A DNA stretch of 64,000 nucleotides from Geobacter sp. AOG2 (GCF_019972295.1 NZ_BLJA01000001.1:2881565-2945564), one strand, 5' to 3'. Numbered from the stretch's first letter, positions 7,305 to 17,505 are shown. Made by a program: numbers and translations. Notes: generated by a model from the sequence alone, not told the origin.

Positions 7305-9605
7305 CTACTCCAAGGGGTCTTGTCCCGCTGCCTTGGTCCGCACCCGTTGCGCGATATCAAGGCCATGTTTTTCCAAAAGGCGGTAGAAGGTCCGGCGCGG
7401 GATGTTTGCCAGTCTTGCCGCCTTTGCCACGTTGCCGCCGGTTTCCTCGAGATACCGCTGGATCAGGTTTTTTTCCGTACGGCTGATGTGCAGTTCCCGT
7501 TCGGCCTTGAAAGAGGCGTGGCGCCGGTTGACCTCCCCGTTGCTGCACCGTTCGTAGGTGTCCGCAAAGATGGTGGGGAGGTTCTCCAGCCGGATGATCG
7601 TGCCTTTGGAAAGAACCGAGGAGCGCTCGATAACATTTTGCATTTCGCGGATATTGCCGGGCCAGGGGTAGTGCTGCATGGCCTTGACGGCCCGCTCCTC
7701 GATGCCGGCGATATTCTTGTTCAGCTTTTTGCGGGCCTTGTCGAGGAAGTGTTCAGCCAGGCTCGGGATGGACTCCTGCCGGTTGCGAAGCGGCGGAAGA
7801 TGGATGTTGAAGACGTTCAGGCGGTAGTAGAGATCCTCGCGGAACCAGCCTTCCCGAATGCCCTGTTCCAGGTCCTTGTTGGTGGCGGCAATCAGGCGTA
7901 CATCGACCTTTTTCGGCGCCGCGCCACCCACCGGCCGCACCTCGCCCAGGTCGAGGACCCGTAACAGTTCGGCCTGTAGCTTGGGGGTGATGTCCCCGAT
8001 CTCGTCCAGGAAGATGGTGCCTCCGTTGGCTGCCTCGAAGAGCCCTTTCTTGTCGCCGATAGCGCCGGTGAATGCCCCTTTTTTGTGACCGAACAGTTCG
8101 CTTTCCAGCAGGGAATCGGTAATGGTCGTACAGTTGACCGTTACCAGCGGCTTGTCGTTGCGCAGGCTCAAGCGGTGGATGGCCCGGGCCGTCAGCTCCT
8201 TGCCGGTGCCGGTTTCTCCTCTGATGAGAACTGTGGTAGGTGTCGGCCCCACCTGACGGATCAGCTCCAATACCTCCTGGATTTTACTGTCATTTCCCAC
8301 AATCGGGTCGTCACCGAGCTGCCGGTCCAACTCGCGCCGGATCAACTCGTATTTCTGCATCAGCCGTCCCCGGTCATCCTCAACCTGTTGCAGGTTGTGG
8401 GGGAGGCACATTTCGATGTCCGCCAACCCCTGGAAGACCGCCACGGCATGTTCCCGGCAGGTGTTATAGCCGCAGGCGCGGCAATTGAGCTCGTCGCTTT
8501 GCGTAAACTTGTTGGTGGAGTGCAGGATGCGCTTGATGTCGTCCTTGTCCGGGCTGGGGAGCCTGCGTGACTTGTCGGAGTAGGGGCGCATCAGGTTGGG
8601 CATGGATGCCGTCGAGCGGTAGTGCGGCGCAGTTTTATAGGGGAGCGAGCTGTTGTTGTAGCTGACGATCAGTTTCCGCTTGAAAAAGTGGTTGAGGGTG
8701 CGGTCGCGGGCCGGGCCGTCGACGCAGCCTCCGTCGCAGAGGCGTAAATCCACAAAGGACGGTGAGATGCGGCCCGCAGCGAGGTCGCGAATGATGTCGA
8801 TGGCGTGATTTTCTCCCTCGGCGGAGATGATGTCGGTATCCAGGAATTCCGGTTCGATGTCGAATACCTTGAGCGGTCCGCCAGTGAGGGTGAAGATGCG
8901 CGCGCTGCCCGGATCAAAGCCGTCGAACGGCGCTTCCGTCAGGGATGCGGGGTTGATGCCGCGGCTTTTGAAAAACTTGTCGATTTCGTGGTAGGTGAGG
9001 ACCACGTCAATGGCGCTGGACGACTCGGCCGCCTGCACCTCGAATTTACCGGCGATGCAGGTACTGATATAGATGACCTTGGTTTCCTTGCCCAGGATGT
9101 CCTTGATGAAGCGTCCCATGGCGATCATGGGCGATACGACCCCTGCCAGGTTCGGGATCAATTTGGGGAAATGGCGTTCGATGAGGCTGACCACCGCCGG
9201 GCAGTGCGAAGATATCAGCGGCCGCTCGATCCTCTGCAACACATTTCGGTAACTATCGGCGATCATGCGGGCGCCGTAGGCCCCCTCGTGCACCTCGCAA
9301 AAGCCGAGGTTCTTGAGGGCGGCCACCAGTTGTCCGGGGGTGATGGTGTGGAAGAACGCCGGGAAGGAGCACCCCAGTACCGCGACGACAGGCACGCCCG
9401 ACGTAAGCAACTCCTGGGTTTGTCCCATCCTGTCCACCACGGCCTTGGCCTGTTGCGGGCAGCTCAGGCAGTTGCCGCAGCCGATGCAACGGTCATACAT
9501 GATCTGGGCAAAGCCGTTATCGACCTTGATGGCCTTGACCGGGCAACTGCGCACGCAGGAATAGCAGAGCCGGCAGCGCTCCTTAAAGGTTATGATCGGT
9601 TCCAT
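7305..9605 (-). CDS. sigma-54 enhancer-binding regulator with ferredoxin/[FeFe]-hydrogenase-like sensor
   Basis: A 766-residue fusion. Residues about 1-60 hold two 4Fe-4S motifs (CRLCYSCVRSCP and CIGCGNCLSCP). Residues about 75-350 resemble the C-terminal large domain of [FeFe]-hydrogenases (for example VVAVLGCSFPAFF, SSHCPAVVSLIE, LRLCDGGCVDGP) but serve as a sensor here. A further cluster domain follows (CRACGYNTC...C). The AAA+ core has Walker A GETGTGKE, the sigma-54 contact loop GAFTGA and Walker B GTIFLDEIGD, and a Fis-type HTH ends the protein. It should activate sigma-54 promoters in response to redox, hydrogen or iron-sulfur state; the signal is inferred. The start ATG at 9605 has AAGGA before it. 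It is transcribed toward the ribbon-helix-helix gene. Confidence 0.88.
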   Translation of the reverse strand: MEPIITFKERCRLCYSCVRSCPVKAIKVDNGFAQIMYDRCIGCGNCLSCPQQAKAVVDRMGQTQELLTSGVPVVAVLGCSFPAFFHTITPGQLVAALKNLGFCEVHEGAYGARMIADSYRNVLQRIERPLISSHCPAVVSLIERHFPKLIPNLAGVVSPMIAMGRFIKDILGKETKVIYISTCIAGKFEVQAAESSSAIDVVLTYHEIDKFFKSRGINPASLTEAPFDGFDPGSARIFTLTGGPLKVFDIEPEFLDTDIISAEGENHAIDIIRDLAAGRISPSFVDLRLCDGGCVDGPARDRTLNHFFKRKLIVSYNNSSLPYKTAPHYRSTASMPNLMRPYSDKSRRLPSPDKDDIKRILHSTNKFTQSDELNCRACGYNTCREHAVAVFQGLADIEMCLPHNLQQVEDDRGRLMQKYELIRRELDRQLGDDPIVGNDSKIQEVLELIRQVGPTPTTVLIRGETGTGKELTARAIHRLSLRNDKPLVTVNCTTITDSLLESELFGHKKGAFTGAIGDKKGLFEAANGGTIFLDEIGDITPKLQAELLRVLDLGEVRPVGGAAPKKVDVRLIAATNKDLEQGIREGWFREDLYYRLNVFNIHLPPLRNRQESIPSLAEHFLDKARKKLNKNIAGIEERAVKAMQHYPWPGNIREMQNVIERSSVLSKGTIIRLENLPTIFADTYERCSNGEVNRRHASFKAERELHISRTEKNLIQRYLEETGGNVAKAARLANIPRRTFYRLLEKHGLDIAQRVRTKAAGQDPLE

Positions 9606-9665
9606 GGTGGTGTTCCTTGGTTTTTGGAGTGATATTGGAGAGATACTACACTGAAAAAGTGATAT

Positions 9666-9681
9666 GTGCAACTATTGGCAC
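9666..9681. promoter_or_regulatory. GTGC-N8-GCAC motif upstream of the sigma-54 activator
   Basis: GTGCAACTATTGGCAC lies 60 bp before the activator start codon. It repeats the motif found on the other side of the gene (7268-7283), and a looser copy lies at 9908-9926. It is a candidate autoregulatory site. Confidence 0.45.
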
Positions 9682-10578
9682 AACTATTTTTTGTAACGAT
9701 GGATGGTGAGGTTTATTTGGCATTTCAGGTTGTCTTGCCGGCTCAGGCTGCCTCAGGGGTATTTTTTAGGCAGGTTGCTTCTTGAGTGGGCAGTACGCTA
9801 TCAATATGATAAGAGAGTTTATCAAAATAATAATTACGCCATAACTAATTAAAATGCTGTATATTTTAATGAATTTCCGAGGAATGTTTTTTCTGCGACC
9901 AAACCGATTGCAACTATTTGGTGCACATTATAAGTGCAATCATAATCAATATGAAAATACATCGTCATTTTAGCATGTATGGCGAAAAGAATAAAAGCAT
10001 ATATATAACATATAGTTATAGTTTTTTTTGTTGTTTTGGTATGCATTATGTAGTTAATTATATATCGAAGGTCGTATTCTTTTAACTTATCTATATATTA
10101 CATAAAATATTTGTTTTGCGTTATGTTGTATATTATATAGCTCGTGCCGTCGGCGTGCCTCCATTTCACTGGCAATAACGGCGCTTTGTTTCGGCCTCCT
10201 CCGATGTGCCATCGATCAGAGGGGGCCGCTTACAAGTGCCATTGCAGTGTTACCGATCTTCAAAGTGAAACTTCTGTACCCATCCTGACCCAAACGTAAG
10301 CACCCTTCCCTGCGATGGGGGAGCAACAGCCTCCCCACCTTTTCGCATTCGCTCGGGGAACCGTGCGGTTGTCGTTATATAGACGCCTTTATAACCTGTG
10401 CCGAGATTGTGTTGACAAGATCCGCATCGGCATCCCGGCGTCACGCACGAACCCGGCACCGGCCTTGGTAAACGGGATAACCGTAGCCGCCGGCACGCCG
10501 CCCCACTTCCGAGTTTCCCAGTTTGCTGAATAGTCTCGCTTGCAACCAGTATCGATTAGTTTCTGAAAGGAGAACACG
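9682..10578. other. long AT-rich intergenic region and leader of the adhesin operon
   Basis: No convincing gene lies here. From about 9780 to 10140 the sequence is strongly AT-rich, unlike its surroundings. It contains a loose copy of the GTGC motif (TTGCAACTATTTGGTGCAC, 9908-9926) and a ModE-like box (10119-10141). From about 10150 composition returns to GC-rich, with a weak sigma-54-like match TGGCAATAACGGCGCT at 10170-10185. An unusually long leader then runs up to the adhesin start, with a good Shine-Dalgarno AAAGGAGA at the end. Confidence 0.6.
10119..10141. promoter_or_regulatory. candidate ModE-type operator upstream of the adhesin
   Basis: CGTTATGT followed by TATTATATAGC forms two inverted half-sites like the ModE box (CGxTATATA halves). 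It is supported by a ModE-like gene at the other end of the island. This is an inference from pattern only; the region is AT-rich, so chance matches are possible. Confidence 0.35.
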
Positions 10579-13500
10579 ATGCATGAGAAATCCTGGTATG
10601 GCCGGGGATTCGGAACAAAGGTGACGGCCCGGTTGGTCCTGGGGCTGTGGGCATGCCAACTGGTGGCATCCGGCACGGTCTTCGGAGCGCCCACGGGCGG
10701 GGTGGTCACCAGCGGCAGCGCGGCCATCAGCCAATCCGGCAGCGTCACCAACGTCAACCAGTCCACCAACACGGCCACCATCAACTGGACGAGCTTCAGC
10801 ACCGCGCCCACGGAAACGGTCAACTTCAACCAGCCCAGCGCCTCGTCCATCACCCTCAACCGGGTGATCGGCAACGAGGCGAGCGTGTTGCAGGGCGCCT
10901 TGAACGCCACCGGCAAGGTCTTCCTGATCAACTCCAACGGCATCCTGATGACCAAGGGCTCCACGGTCAACACCGCCGGCTTCGTGGCCAGCACCCTCAA
11001 CATCACGGACGCCGACTTCAACGCCGGCAACTACGTGTTCAAGGCCAACGGCTCCACCGGTTCGGTGGTCAACATGGGTACCATCACCGCCTCGGACGGC
11101 GGCTACGTGGCCATGCTCGGCAATTCCGTATCCAACCAGGGGGTCATCACCGCCACCAAGGGGACCGTGGCCCTGGCCAGCGGCGACAAGATCACCCTCA
11201 ACTTCAACGGCGACTCCCTGGCCAGCGTCACCGTGGATGAAGGCACCCTGGACGCCCTGGTGGAGAACAAGGAGGCCATCTACGCCGACGGCGGCACGGT
11301 CGTCCTCACGGCCAAGGCGGCGGACGACCTCCTGTCGGCCCAGGTGAACAACAGCGGCCTGATCCAGGCCCGCACCGTGGACGATCTGAAAGGCACCATC
11401 AACCTCCACGCCTATGGCGGCACCACCTCCGTGGCCGGAACCCTGGACGCCTCGGCCCCCACGGCGGGTGACGGCGGCTTGATCGAGACCAGCGGCGATT
11501 CGGTCAAGATCGCGGACAGCGCCACCATCACCACCAAATCGGCCACCGGCGCAAACGGCACCTGGCTCATCGACCCGGACGGCTTCACCGTGGGCGTGAA
11601 CGGCGACATGACCGCCACGGCTCTCACCAACGCCCTGGCCAACGGCAATGTCACCATCGCCTCCACCTCGGGGACCGGTACGGACGGCGACATCGACATC
11701 AACGCGGCGGTCTCCTGGTCGGCCAACACCCTGACCCTCAACGCCACCAACAACATCTACGTCAACGCCGCCATGACCGCCACCGGCTCGGCCAGCCTGG
11801 CCGCCAATTACGGCCATGTGCTGGACAGCTCGGGCAACCCGACCACCACGGCGAGCGGCACCGGCAACAGCGACGGCACCCCCTACGGGCTCTACACCCT
11901 CCAGAGCGCGACCAACGGCGCGTTCACCGGCACGATCAACTTCAGCGGCACCGGCACCGTGACCATGAACGGCGCGGACTACATCGTCATCAGCACACTG
12001 ACGACAACCTATAATACGGACGGCAGCGTCTCGGCCTATGGTTTGGACTACGCCCAGGCCCATCCTGATGGCAATTATGTGCTGGGCAGCGACATTACAT
12101 GGGGCTCTTCCGTCTGGAGCACCGGCATCGGTACGTTCACCGGCAACTTCAACGGCTTCGGCCATCTGATCAATTCCGCCCTGTTGTATGCGACCGGACT
12201 GTTCGACACCATCGACACGGGCGCGACGGTCAGCAATCTGGGGATCAACAAAGCGACTCTTTCGCAAAACACAAGTTATGCGGCATCCAGCAGCACCAGA
12301 ACCACTGCGAGCGCTTACATAGCCGCGGAGGGGATTCTCGCGAATTATAATAAGGGCAATATTATTAACAGTTTCGTCAATAATAGTACCACATCCAATA
12401 AAACAAGGATTTATAGCGTCGGCGGCCTGGTCGGCGTCAACTCCGGGCTGATCGCGCAAAGCTATGTTTTTGGTGGGGCAGTCAATGCTTGGTACATAGC
12501 GGGCGGCTTGGTGGGCACCAACACTGGTACGATCCTCGACAGTTCGTCGCGGAGCAATGCTGGCTCCGGTGGTGTCAATAGAATGGCCAATAACGCCAGT
12601 GCCTCTACGGGCAGCTATTTGGGAGGGTTGGTAGGGGTTAATGATACCGGTGGGGACATTGAGAGGTCATATACCACTACGACTTCATATAATAATATTT
12701 ATGAAGCAGCAACATATGGTTGTTTTGCCGGAATGAATGCCGGCACCATCAACGAGTCCTATGCGACAAGCAACTTTAGTGCAACCGCCAACACTGCCAA
12801 CGTCGCGGGATTCGTCTGGCTGAATAGCGGTACGATTACCAATTCTTATACCACGGCTTTATATTTATCGAATGCAAGCGGAATTTCCTATTGGACAGCC
12901 GGGTTTGTCGGTGACAACACAGGTACAATCGAAAACTCCTACGCCATTGAATCTTCATCCGACTCTGCCGCGCGTTACGGATTCGCAAAGTCCAACACCG
13001 GCACGATCACCAATTCCTACTGGCTCGCGAATAATAACGCGGCTATTACCGACCATAACGCGTCTGTTACCGATCTGACTTCGGCAACACAACTGACCAG
13101 TCTGACCAGCGCTTCCATCTACTCGGGTTTTTCAACGGGCATATGGGGCATGTCCGCATCAGGCATACCTATTCTTAAAAACATTATCGTCTACGTCAGC
13201 ACCGACAGCAGCAGCACCCCCGACTATGGGAGCGCCACGAGCACAGCCACAATGAACCTGCTGGTATATGGCCTGCAAGGTCTATCAATCACAGATAAAG
13301 ATAGTGTAAGTAACATGTTCACCACCACAACGGACGCCGGTTATGTGGATGCCGGTACCCAGGTTGCAGCCAGCGTTCTTACTTCTTCGGCCTACACGAA
13401 CGTCAAGGGCACCGTCACGGTCGCCCCCAAGACCATCACGGCCACGGCCACGGTCTCCGACAAGGTCTACGACGGCACCACCACGGCCACCCTGACCAGC

Positions 13501-16500
13501 CTGACCCTCTCCGGGCTGGTGGGGAGCCAGACCCTGACCACTTCGGCCACGGCCACCTTCTCCGACAAGAACGCCGGCGATGGCAAGACCGTCACCGTGG
13601 TCACCACCGCGACCGACGGCACGGGCAAGGCCAGCAACTATACCATCGCCACCACGACCACCACGGCGAGCATCGAAAAGAAGACGATCTCCGCCACGGT
13701 CACGGGCAACGACAAAACCTATGACGGCACCACGACCGCCACGGTCTCCTCCACCCTGGCCGGAGTGGTCTCGGGGGACACGGTCACCCTCGGCTACTCA
13801 GCCTCCTTTGCCGACAAAAACGCCGAAACCGGCAAGGCCGTCACCGCCACCAACCTCTCCCTCGGCGGCACGGACGGCGGCAACTATACCCTGGGCACCA
13901 CCTCGACCCTCTCCACCACGGCCACCATCAACCCCCTGGTGCTGGCGCTGTACGGCATCAAGGGGGACGACGGTATTTATACCATCCCATCGTCGAATCT
14001 CACGGCCACCAACATCGTAGCCGGCGACACGGTCACCCTCGGCGGTTCGGCCACGGTCTCCACCACGGCTACGTCTGGCTCCACCTATGCGCTTACGGAC
14101 ACCAGCGGCCTCACGGTCAGCAATCCCAACTACACCGTGGCGGGGAGCACCACCGTTTCATACGTCATCGTGGGTGGCGCCAGCCTTGTCCTCAACTCGG
14201 TGGCCAGCGGCACGGCCACCATCACCACGGCCGCCAACGCCGGCGGCGGCACCGACACCACCGTCACCACCTCCACGGACAAGACGGTCATCGACTGGAC
14301 CCGTTTCAACATCGCGAGCGGGGAAACCGTCACCTTTGACCAGCCCTCCACCACCTCCATTGTGCTCAACCGGGTCGTGGGTTATGAGGCCAGTGTGATC
14401 AACGGCACCCTCGCCTCCAACGGCCGGGTTTTCCTCATCAATTCCAACGGCATCCTCTTCGCGGCCGGCTCCACCGTCAATACGGCCGGCCTGGTGGCCA
14501 GCGCCCTGCAACTCACCGACGCCGATTTTCTCAACAACAACTACGTGTTCACCGTGGCCAGCAGCACCAGCGGCTCGGTGGTCGCCGAGGGCGACATCAT
14601 CATCGCCGACGGCGGTTTCCTGGCCCTGATCAGTAACAACGGGGTCACCGCCTCGGGCAGCGTGACCGCCACCGACGGCACGGTGTTGCTGGCCTCGGCG
14701 GATCAAATGACCCTCACCCTGAATACGGCCGACACCGGTCTGGCCGGCTATGCCCTCTCCGGCTTGAACGGCACCGCCACGGTGGGCGGCACCCTGAACG
14801 CGGCGGGCGGACTCATCGAGACGGCCGGCGACACCGTCGTTCTGTCCGACGGCGCGACGCTCACCAGCGGCACCTGGTCCTGGACCCAGGCCGGCAGCAT
14901 CACCATCGGCGACGGCGGGACCCTCACCGGAACCCTTGTCAATGCCGAACTGGCATTGTGCAATCTTATCCTTACCTCGGCGAAGGGCGACATCACCGTC
15001 AACGACGCCCTGGCCTGGACAGCGGACACGAAACTGACCCTCAACGCCGCTAACGCCATCACAGTTGCCGCATCAATCAGCGCCAACGGCGACAATTCCG
15101 CAGTGGCCCTGACCGCCGGGAGCGACCTCACCGTCAACGACGCCATCACCACGGGAGGCGCCAACGCCGCAACGGCTCTGGCCGCCACGGGCGGCGACCT
15201 CGTTCTCAATGCCCCGATCACCACCACCGGCGAGAACGCGACCCTGGTGTTGACAGCAGGTAAGGACCTCACCGTCAACAAGGCCATCACCGCCAGCGGC
15301 GCCAACGCCACCCTGGCGCTCTCGGCCGGCAACGACATCGCCATCGATGCGGACATCACCCTCACCGGCGCCAATGCCGCCCTGGCCATGAACTACGGGG
15401 GCGACTACAGCATCCTCACCCCGGCCAGCTACAGCGGTGCGGTGTTGGATGCGGACGGCATCCCGGTGGCCAACGCGGCCCCGAGCGGGACCGAATACGC
15501 CGGCATTACCCTCAGCGGCGCCAACGCCAAGCTGGCCATGAACGGCACCAGCTACACGCTTATCCACAGCATGGCCGACCTGGCGGCCCTGGACGACGCC
15601 ACCGGCACGGCCACCGGCTACTTCGCCCTGGCGCAGGACCTGGACGCCTCGGGCACCACCTACAGCAGTTCGCCCATCGCCGCGCTCTCGGGCACCCTGG
15701 CCGGGCTGGGGCATACGGTCAGCAACCTGGCCATTAGCGACACCAAAGAAATATATGTGGGCCTGATCGGCCAGGCCACCGGCAGCACCATCCGGGATAT
15801 CGGCGTGGTCAATGCCACGGTCTCATCACTAAGGTCCACCGACAGCACGGTGGCATATGCGGGCATACTGGCCGGCAAGGTTACCGACAGCACGGTGAGC
15901 AACACCTACAGCACCGGGAAGGTATCGGTATCCTACGGCACTAGCGGCGGGCTGCTCGGAAACGTCACTGGCTCCACCATCTCGTCCTCCTACTCAGCCG
16001 CTGACGGTGCGGGCGGGGGGTTGATCGGTTGGACAAGCGCCTCCACCGTGACGAGTTGCCACGCCACCGGGGATGTGACGAACGGTACCGGTGGCCTGAT
16101 CGGGACCGCCTCTGGCACCAACATCGAAAGTTGTTACGCCACCGGCACCGTGGGGGACGGCACGGGCTACAACGTGGGGGGGCTGGTCGGGTCTTTCTCC
16201 GGCGGCAGCTACATCGTAAACTCCTTTGCCAAGGGGAGTGTGTCGGGCAAGTCGAGGGTGGGGGGACTGGTGGGATATCTCGCCATTGACCCCGACGGCA
16301 CCACCATCGCCAACTGCCACGCCACCGGCGCCGTGACGGCCACGGCCAAAGATACTGACTTAACCAAAGATTATGCTACGGATGGCGGAGCCGGCGGCCT
16401 GATCGGCACGGCGGAAAACTCCGGTACCGGTTCCCTGACCGTCACCGACTCCTATGCCACCGGCGACGTAGTGGCCAGCGACTCTGTGGATTACGCGGGG

Positions 16501-17232
16501 GGGTTGATCGGGAATCTTAACAGCAACGGCAGCAACAGCATTTCCAACAGCTACGCCACCGGCGACGTCACCGGTACCTCGAAAACCGGGTTTGTCGGCG
16601 GCTTGGTGGGGTACATGACCAACACCGCCCTCCATTATGTCCACTCCACGGGCACTATAACCGGAGCGCATTGGGTCGGCGGCCTGGCGGGCTTCGCGAC
16701 CGGGGCGACCATCGATCACTCCTATGCCGCCGGTTTCGTGACCGGCAGCGACGGCGCGACAAAGGTCGGCGGCCTGATTGGCGGGGGCAATGCCGATGGC
16801 CACGACAACTATTGGAATGGCGACAGCAACAGCTCGGCCGCCGGCGACGGGGTGCAAGTCACGGGTGACAATAATGAAGGCCTTACCAGTACGCAAATGA
16901 GCGACGTCGATCATTATGTCGACGGCACCATCGACCAGGTGCTCCAGGACCGTGCCGACGCCGCGTCCGCCGCCGCAGCCGCCCGGGATGCTGCCCTGCC
17001 GGAGGAAGCCGCCGCCCAGGGGAGCCAAACCTCGGGGCAGACGGTGCAAAACGTGTCGGGTTCGTCGCGCTCAAGCCTGTCCACCCAGGCCGATGCCTCC
17101 CTGGCCGCCGCGTCCATCGAGGACCAGATCGAGTACGCCGATTCGGCCGACTACTCGGCGGACATCGATTCCATCAACGCCGACGGGGTGCAGTACGACC
17201 TGCGCGACAAAACGAAGGACGGGAAGAAGTAA
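10579..17232 (+). CDS. giant two-partner-secretion adhesin (TpsA, filamentous haemagglutinin family)
   Basis: A 2,217-residue secreted exoprotein. A signal sequence (to about residue 36) precedes a TPS secretion domain (about 37-250) with typical VFLINSNGI and GFVAST motifs. Residues about 490-850 carry GLUG-type repeats (GGLVG.N.G.I), and about 870-1190 carry YDG/MBG-type repeats (KVYDGTTTATL, KTYDGTTTATV). A second TPS-like domain starts near 1195 (VFLINSNGILFAAGSTVNTAG), followed by beta-helix repeats and another GLUG array (about 1720-2080). The tail is Ala/Asp-rich with no membrane anchor. It should fold as a beta-helix and be exported by the TpsB encoded downstream. The duplication of the TPS domain is odd. 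The segment around 12250-13350 is visibly less GC-rich than the rest. Confidence 0.92.
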   Translation: MHEKSWYGRGFGTKVTARLVLGLWACQLVASGTVFGAPTGGVVTSGSAAISQSGSVTNVNQSTNTATINWTSFSTAPTETVNFNQPSASSITLNRVIGNEASVLQGALNATGKVFLINSNGILMTKGSTVNTAGFVASTLNITDADFNAGNYVFKANGSTGSVVNMGTITASDGGYVAMLGNSVSNQGVITATKGTVALASGDKITLNFNGDSLASVTVDEGTLDALVENKEAIYADGGTVVLTAKAADDLLSAQVNNSGLIQARTVDDLKGTINLHAYGGTTSVAGTLDASAPTAGDGGLIETSGDSVKIADSATITTKSATGANGTWLIDPDGFTVGVNGDMTATALTNALANGNVTIASTSGTGTDGDIDINAAVSWSANTLTLNATNNIYVNAAMTATGSASLAANYGHVLDSSGNPTTTASGTGNSDGTPYGLYTLQSATNGAFTGTINFSGTGTVTMNGADYIVISTLTTTYNTDGSVSAYGLDYAQAHPDGNYVLGSDITWGSSVWSTGIGTFTGNFNGFGHLINSALLYATGLFDTIDTGATVSNLGINKATLSQNTSYAASSSTRTTASAYIAAEGILANYNKGNIINSFVNNSTTSNKTRIYSVGGLVGVNSGLIAQSYVFGGAVNAWYIAGGLVGTNTGTILDSSSRSNAGSGGVNRMANNASASTGSYLGGLVGVNDTGGDIERSYTTTTSYNNIYEAATYGCFAGMNAGTINESYATSNFSATANTANVAGFVWLNSGTITNSYTTALYLSNASGISYWTAGFVGDNTGTIENSYAIESSSDSAARYGFAKSNTGTITNSYWLANNNAAITDHNASVTDLTSATQLTSLTSASIYSGFSTGIWGMSASGIPILKNIIVYVSTDSSSTPDYGSATSTATMNLLVYGLQGLSITDKDSVSNMFTTTTDAGYVDAGTQVAASVLTSSAYTNVKGTVTVAPKTITATATVSDKVYDGTTTATLTSLTLSGLVGSQTLTTSATATFSDKNAGDGKTVTVVTTATDGTGKASNYTIATTTTTASIEKKTISATVTGNDKTYDGTTTATVSSTLAGVVSGDTVTLGYSASFADKNAETGKAVTATNLSLGGTDGGNYTLGTTSTLSTTATINPLVLALYGIKGDDGIYTIPSSNLTATNIVAGDTVTLGGSATVSTTATSGSTYALTDTSGLTVSNPNYTVAGSTTVSYVIVGGASLVLNSVASGTATITTAANAGGGTDTTVTTSTDKTVIDWTRFNIASGETVTFDQPSTTSIVLNRVVGYEASVINGTLASNGRVFLINSNGILFAAGSTVNTAGLVASALQLTDADFLNNNYVFTVASSTSGSVVAEGDIIIADGGFLALISNNGVTASGSVTATDGTVLLASADQMTLTLNTADTGLAGYALSGLNGTATVGGTLNAAGGLIETAGDTVVLSDGATLTSGTWSWTQAGSITIGDGGTLTGTLVNAELALCNLILTSAKGDITVNDALAWTADTKLTLNAANAITVAASISANGDNSAVALTAGSDLTVNDAITTGGANAATALAATGGDLVLNAPITTTGENATLVLTAGKDLTVNKAITASGANATLALSAGNDIAIDADITLTGANAALAMNYGGDYSILTPASYSGAVLDADGIPVANAAPSGTEYAGITLSGANAKLAMNGTSYTLIHSMADLAALDDATGTATGYFALAQDLDASGTTYSSSPIAALSGTLAGLGHTVSNLAISDTKEIYVGLIGQATGSTIRDIGVVNATVSSLRSTDSTVAYAGILAGKVTDSTVSNTYSTGKVSVSYGTSGGLLGNVTGSTISSSYSAADGAGGGLIGWTSASTVTSCHATGDVTNGTGGLIGTASGTNIESCYATGTVGDGTGYNVGGLVGSFSGGSYIVNSFAKGSVSGKSRVGGLVGYLAIDPDGTTIANCHATGAVTATAKDTDLTKDYATDGGAGGLIGTAENSGTGSLTVTDSYATGDVVASDSVDYAGGLIGNLNSNGSNSISNSYATGDVTGTSKTGFVGGLVGYMTNTALHYVHSTGTITGAHWVGGLAGFATGATIDHSYAAGFVTGSDGATKVGGLIGGGNADGHDNYWNGDSNSSAAGDGVQVTGDNNEGLTSTQMSDVDHYVDGTIDQVLQDRADAASAAAAARDAALPEEAAAQGSQTSGQTVQNVSGSSRSSLSTQADASLAAASIEDQIEYADSADYSADIDSINADGVQYDLRDKTKDGKK

Positions 17233-17505
17233 GGGCGAGTGCGCCGCTGGGATTCCCGGCCGCGAAGCAGGGCGTGTGGGGAACCGGTCCCCTGCGCAGG
17301 TTATGACGAAGGGGGGTGATGGGCGAATCAGCCCGTAATACGCTGGAAGCTGCGGCCCGGTGCCGCAGGCGAGGAACCCGGCGGCGGGACGGCGAACGCC
17401 ACGTCTACTCCGGGAAGATGGCCATGAGGGCGCCCCGGCCCCTTATGGTGGAAGTGGAATCAGACAAAGGTGAAACATAACCAGAAAAAACATGGAGGAT
17501 TACAA
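17233..17505 (+). other. hairpin-rich intergenic segment between the adhesin and ModA-like genes
   Basis: A chain of short strong stems is visible: GGGGA/TCCCC (about 17278-17292), GGGC/GCCC (about 17323-17336), CTGCGGC/GCCGCAG (about 17350-17370) and GGCG/CGCC. None is followed by a T-run, so this is not a plain terminator. It could be a structured regulatory or processing element. I could not match it to a riboswitch class. The next gene has its own ribosome site (GGAGG) at the end. Confidence 0.45.

Noticed and set aside
9849..10046. 65-residue frame in the AT-rich region
   Set aside because: Low-complexity, no ribosome site, no motif; frames of this length are expected by chance in AT-rich DNA.
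10170..10185. Possible sigma-54 promoter TGGCAATAACGGCGCT before the adhesin
   Set aside because: GG and GC spacing is right but the -12 box is poor; kept only as a note in the intergenic entry.
10350..10370. GGGGAACCGTGCGGTT, reminiscent of group II intron ends
   Set aside because: No other intron domains and no reverse transcriptase are nearby.
17233..17505. Known riboswitch (c-di-GMP, cobalamin, TPP)
   Set aside because: The conserved sequence blocks of these classes are not present; only generic hairpins are seen.
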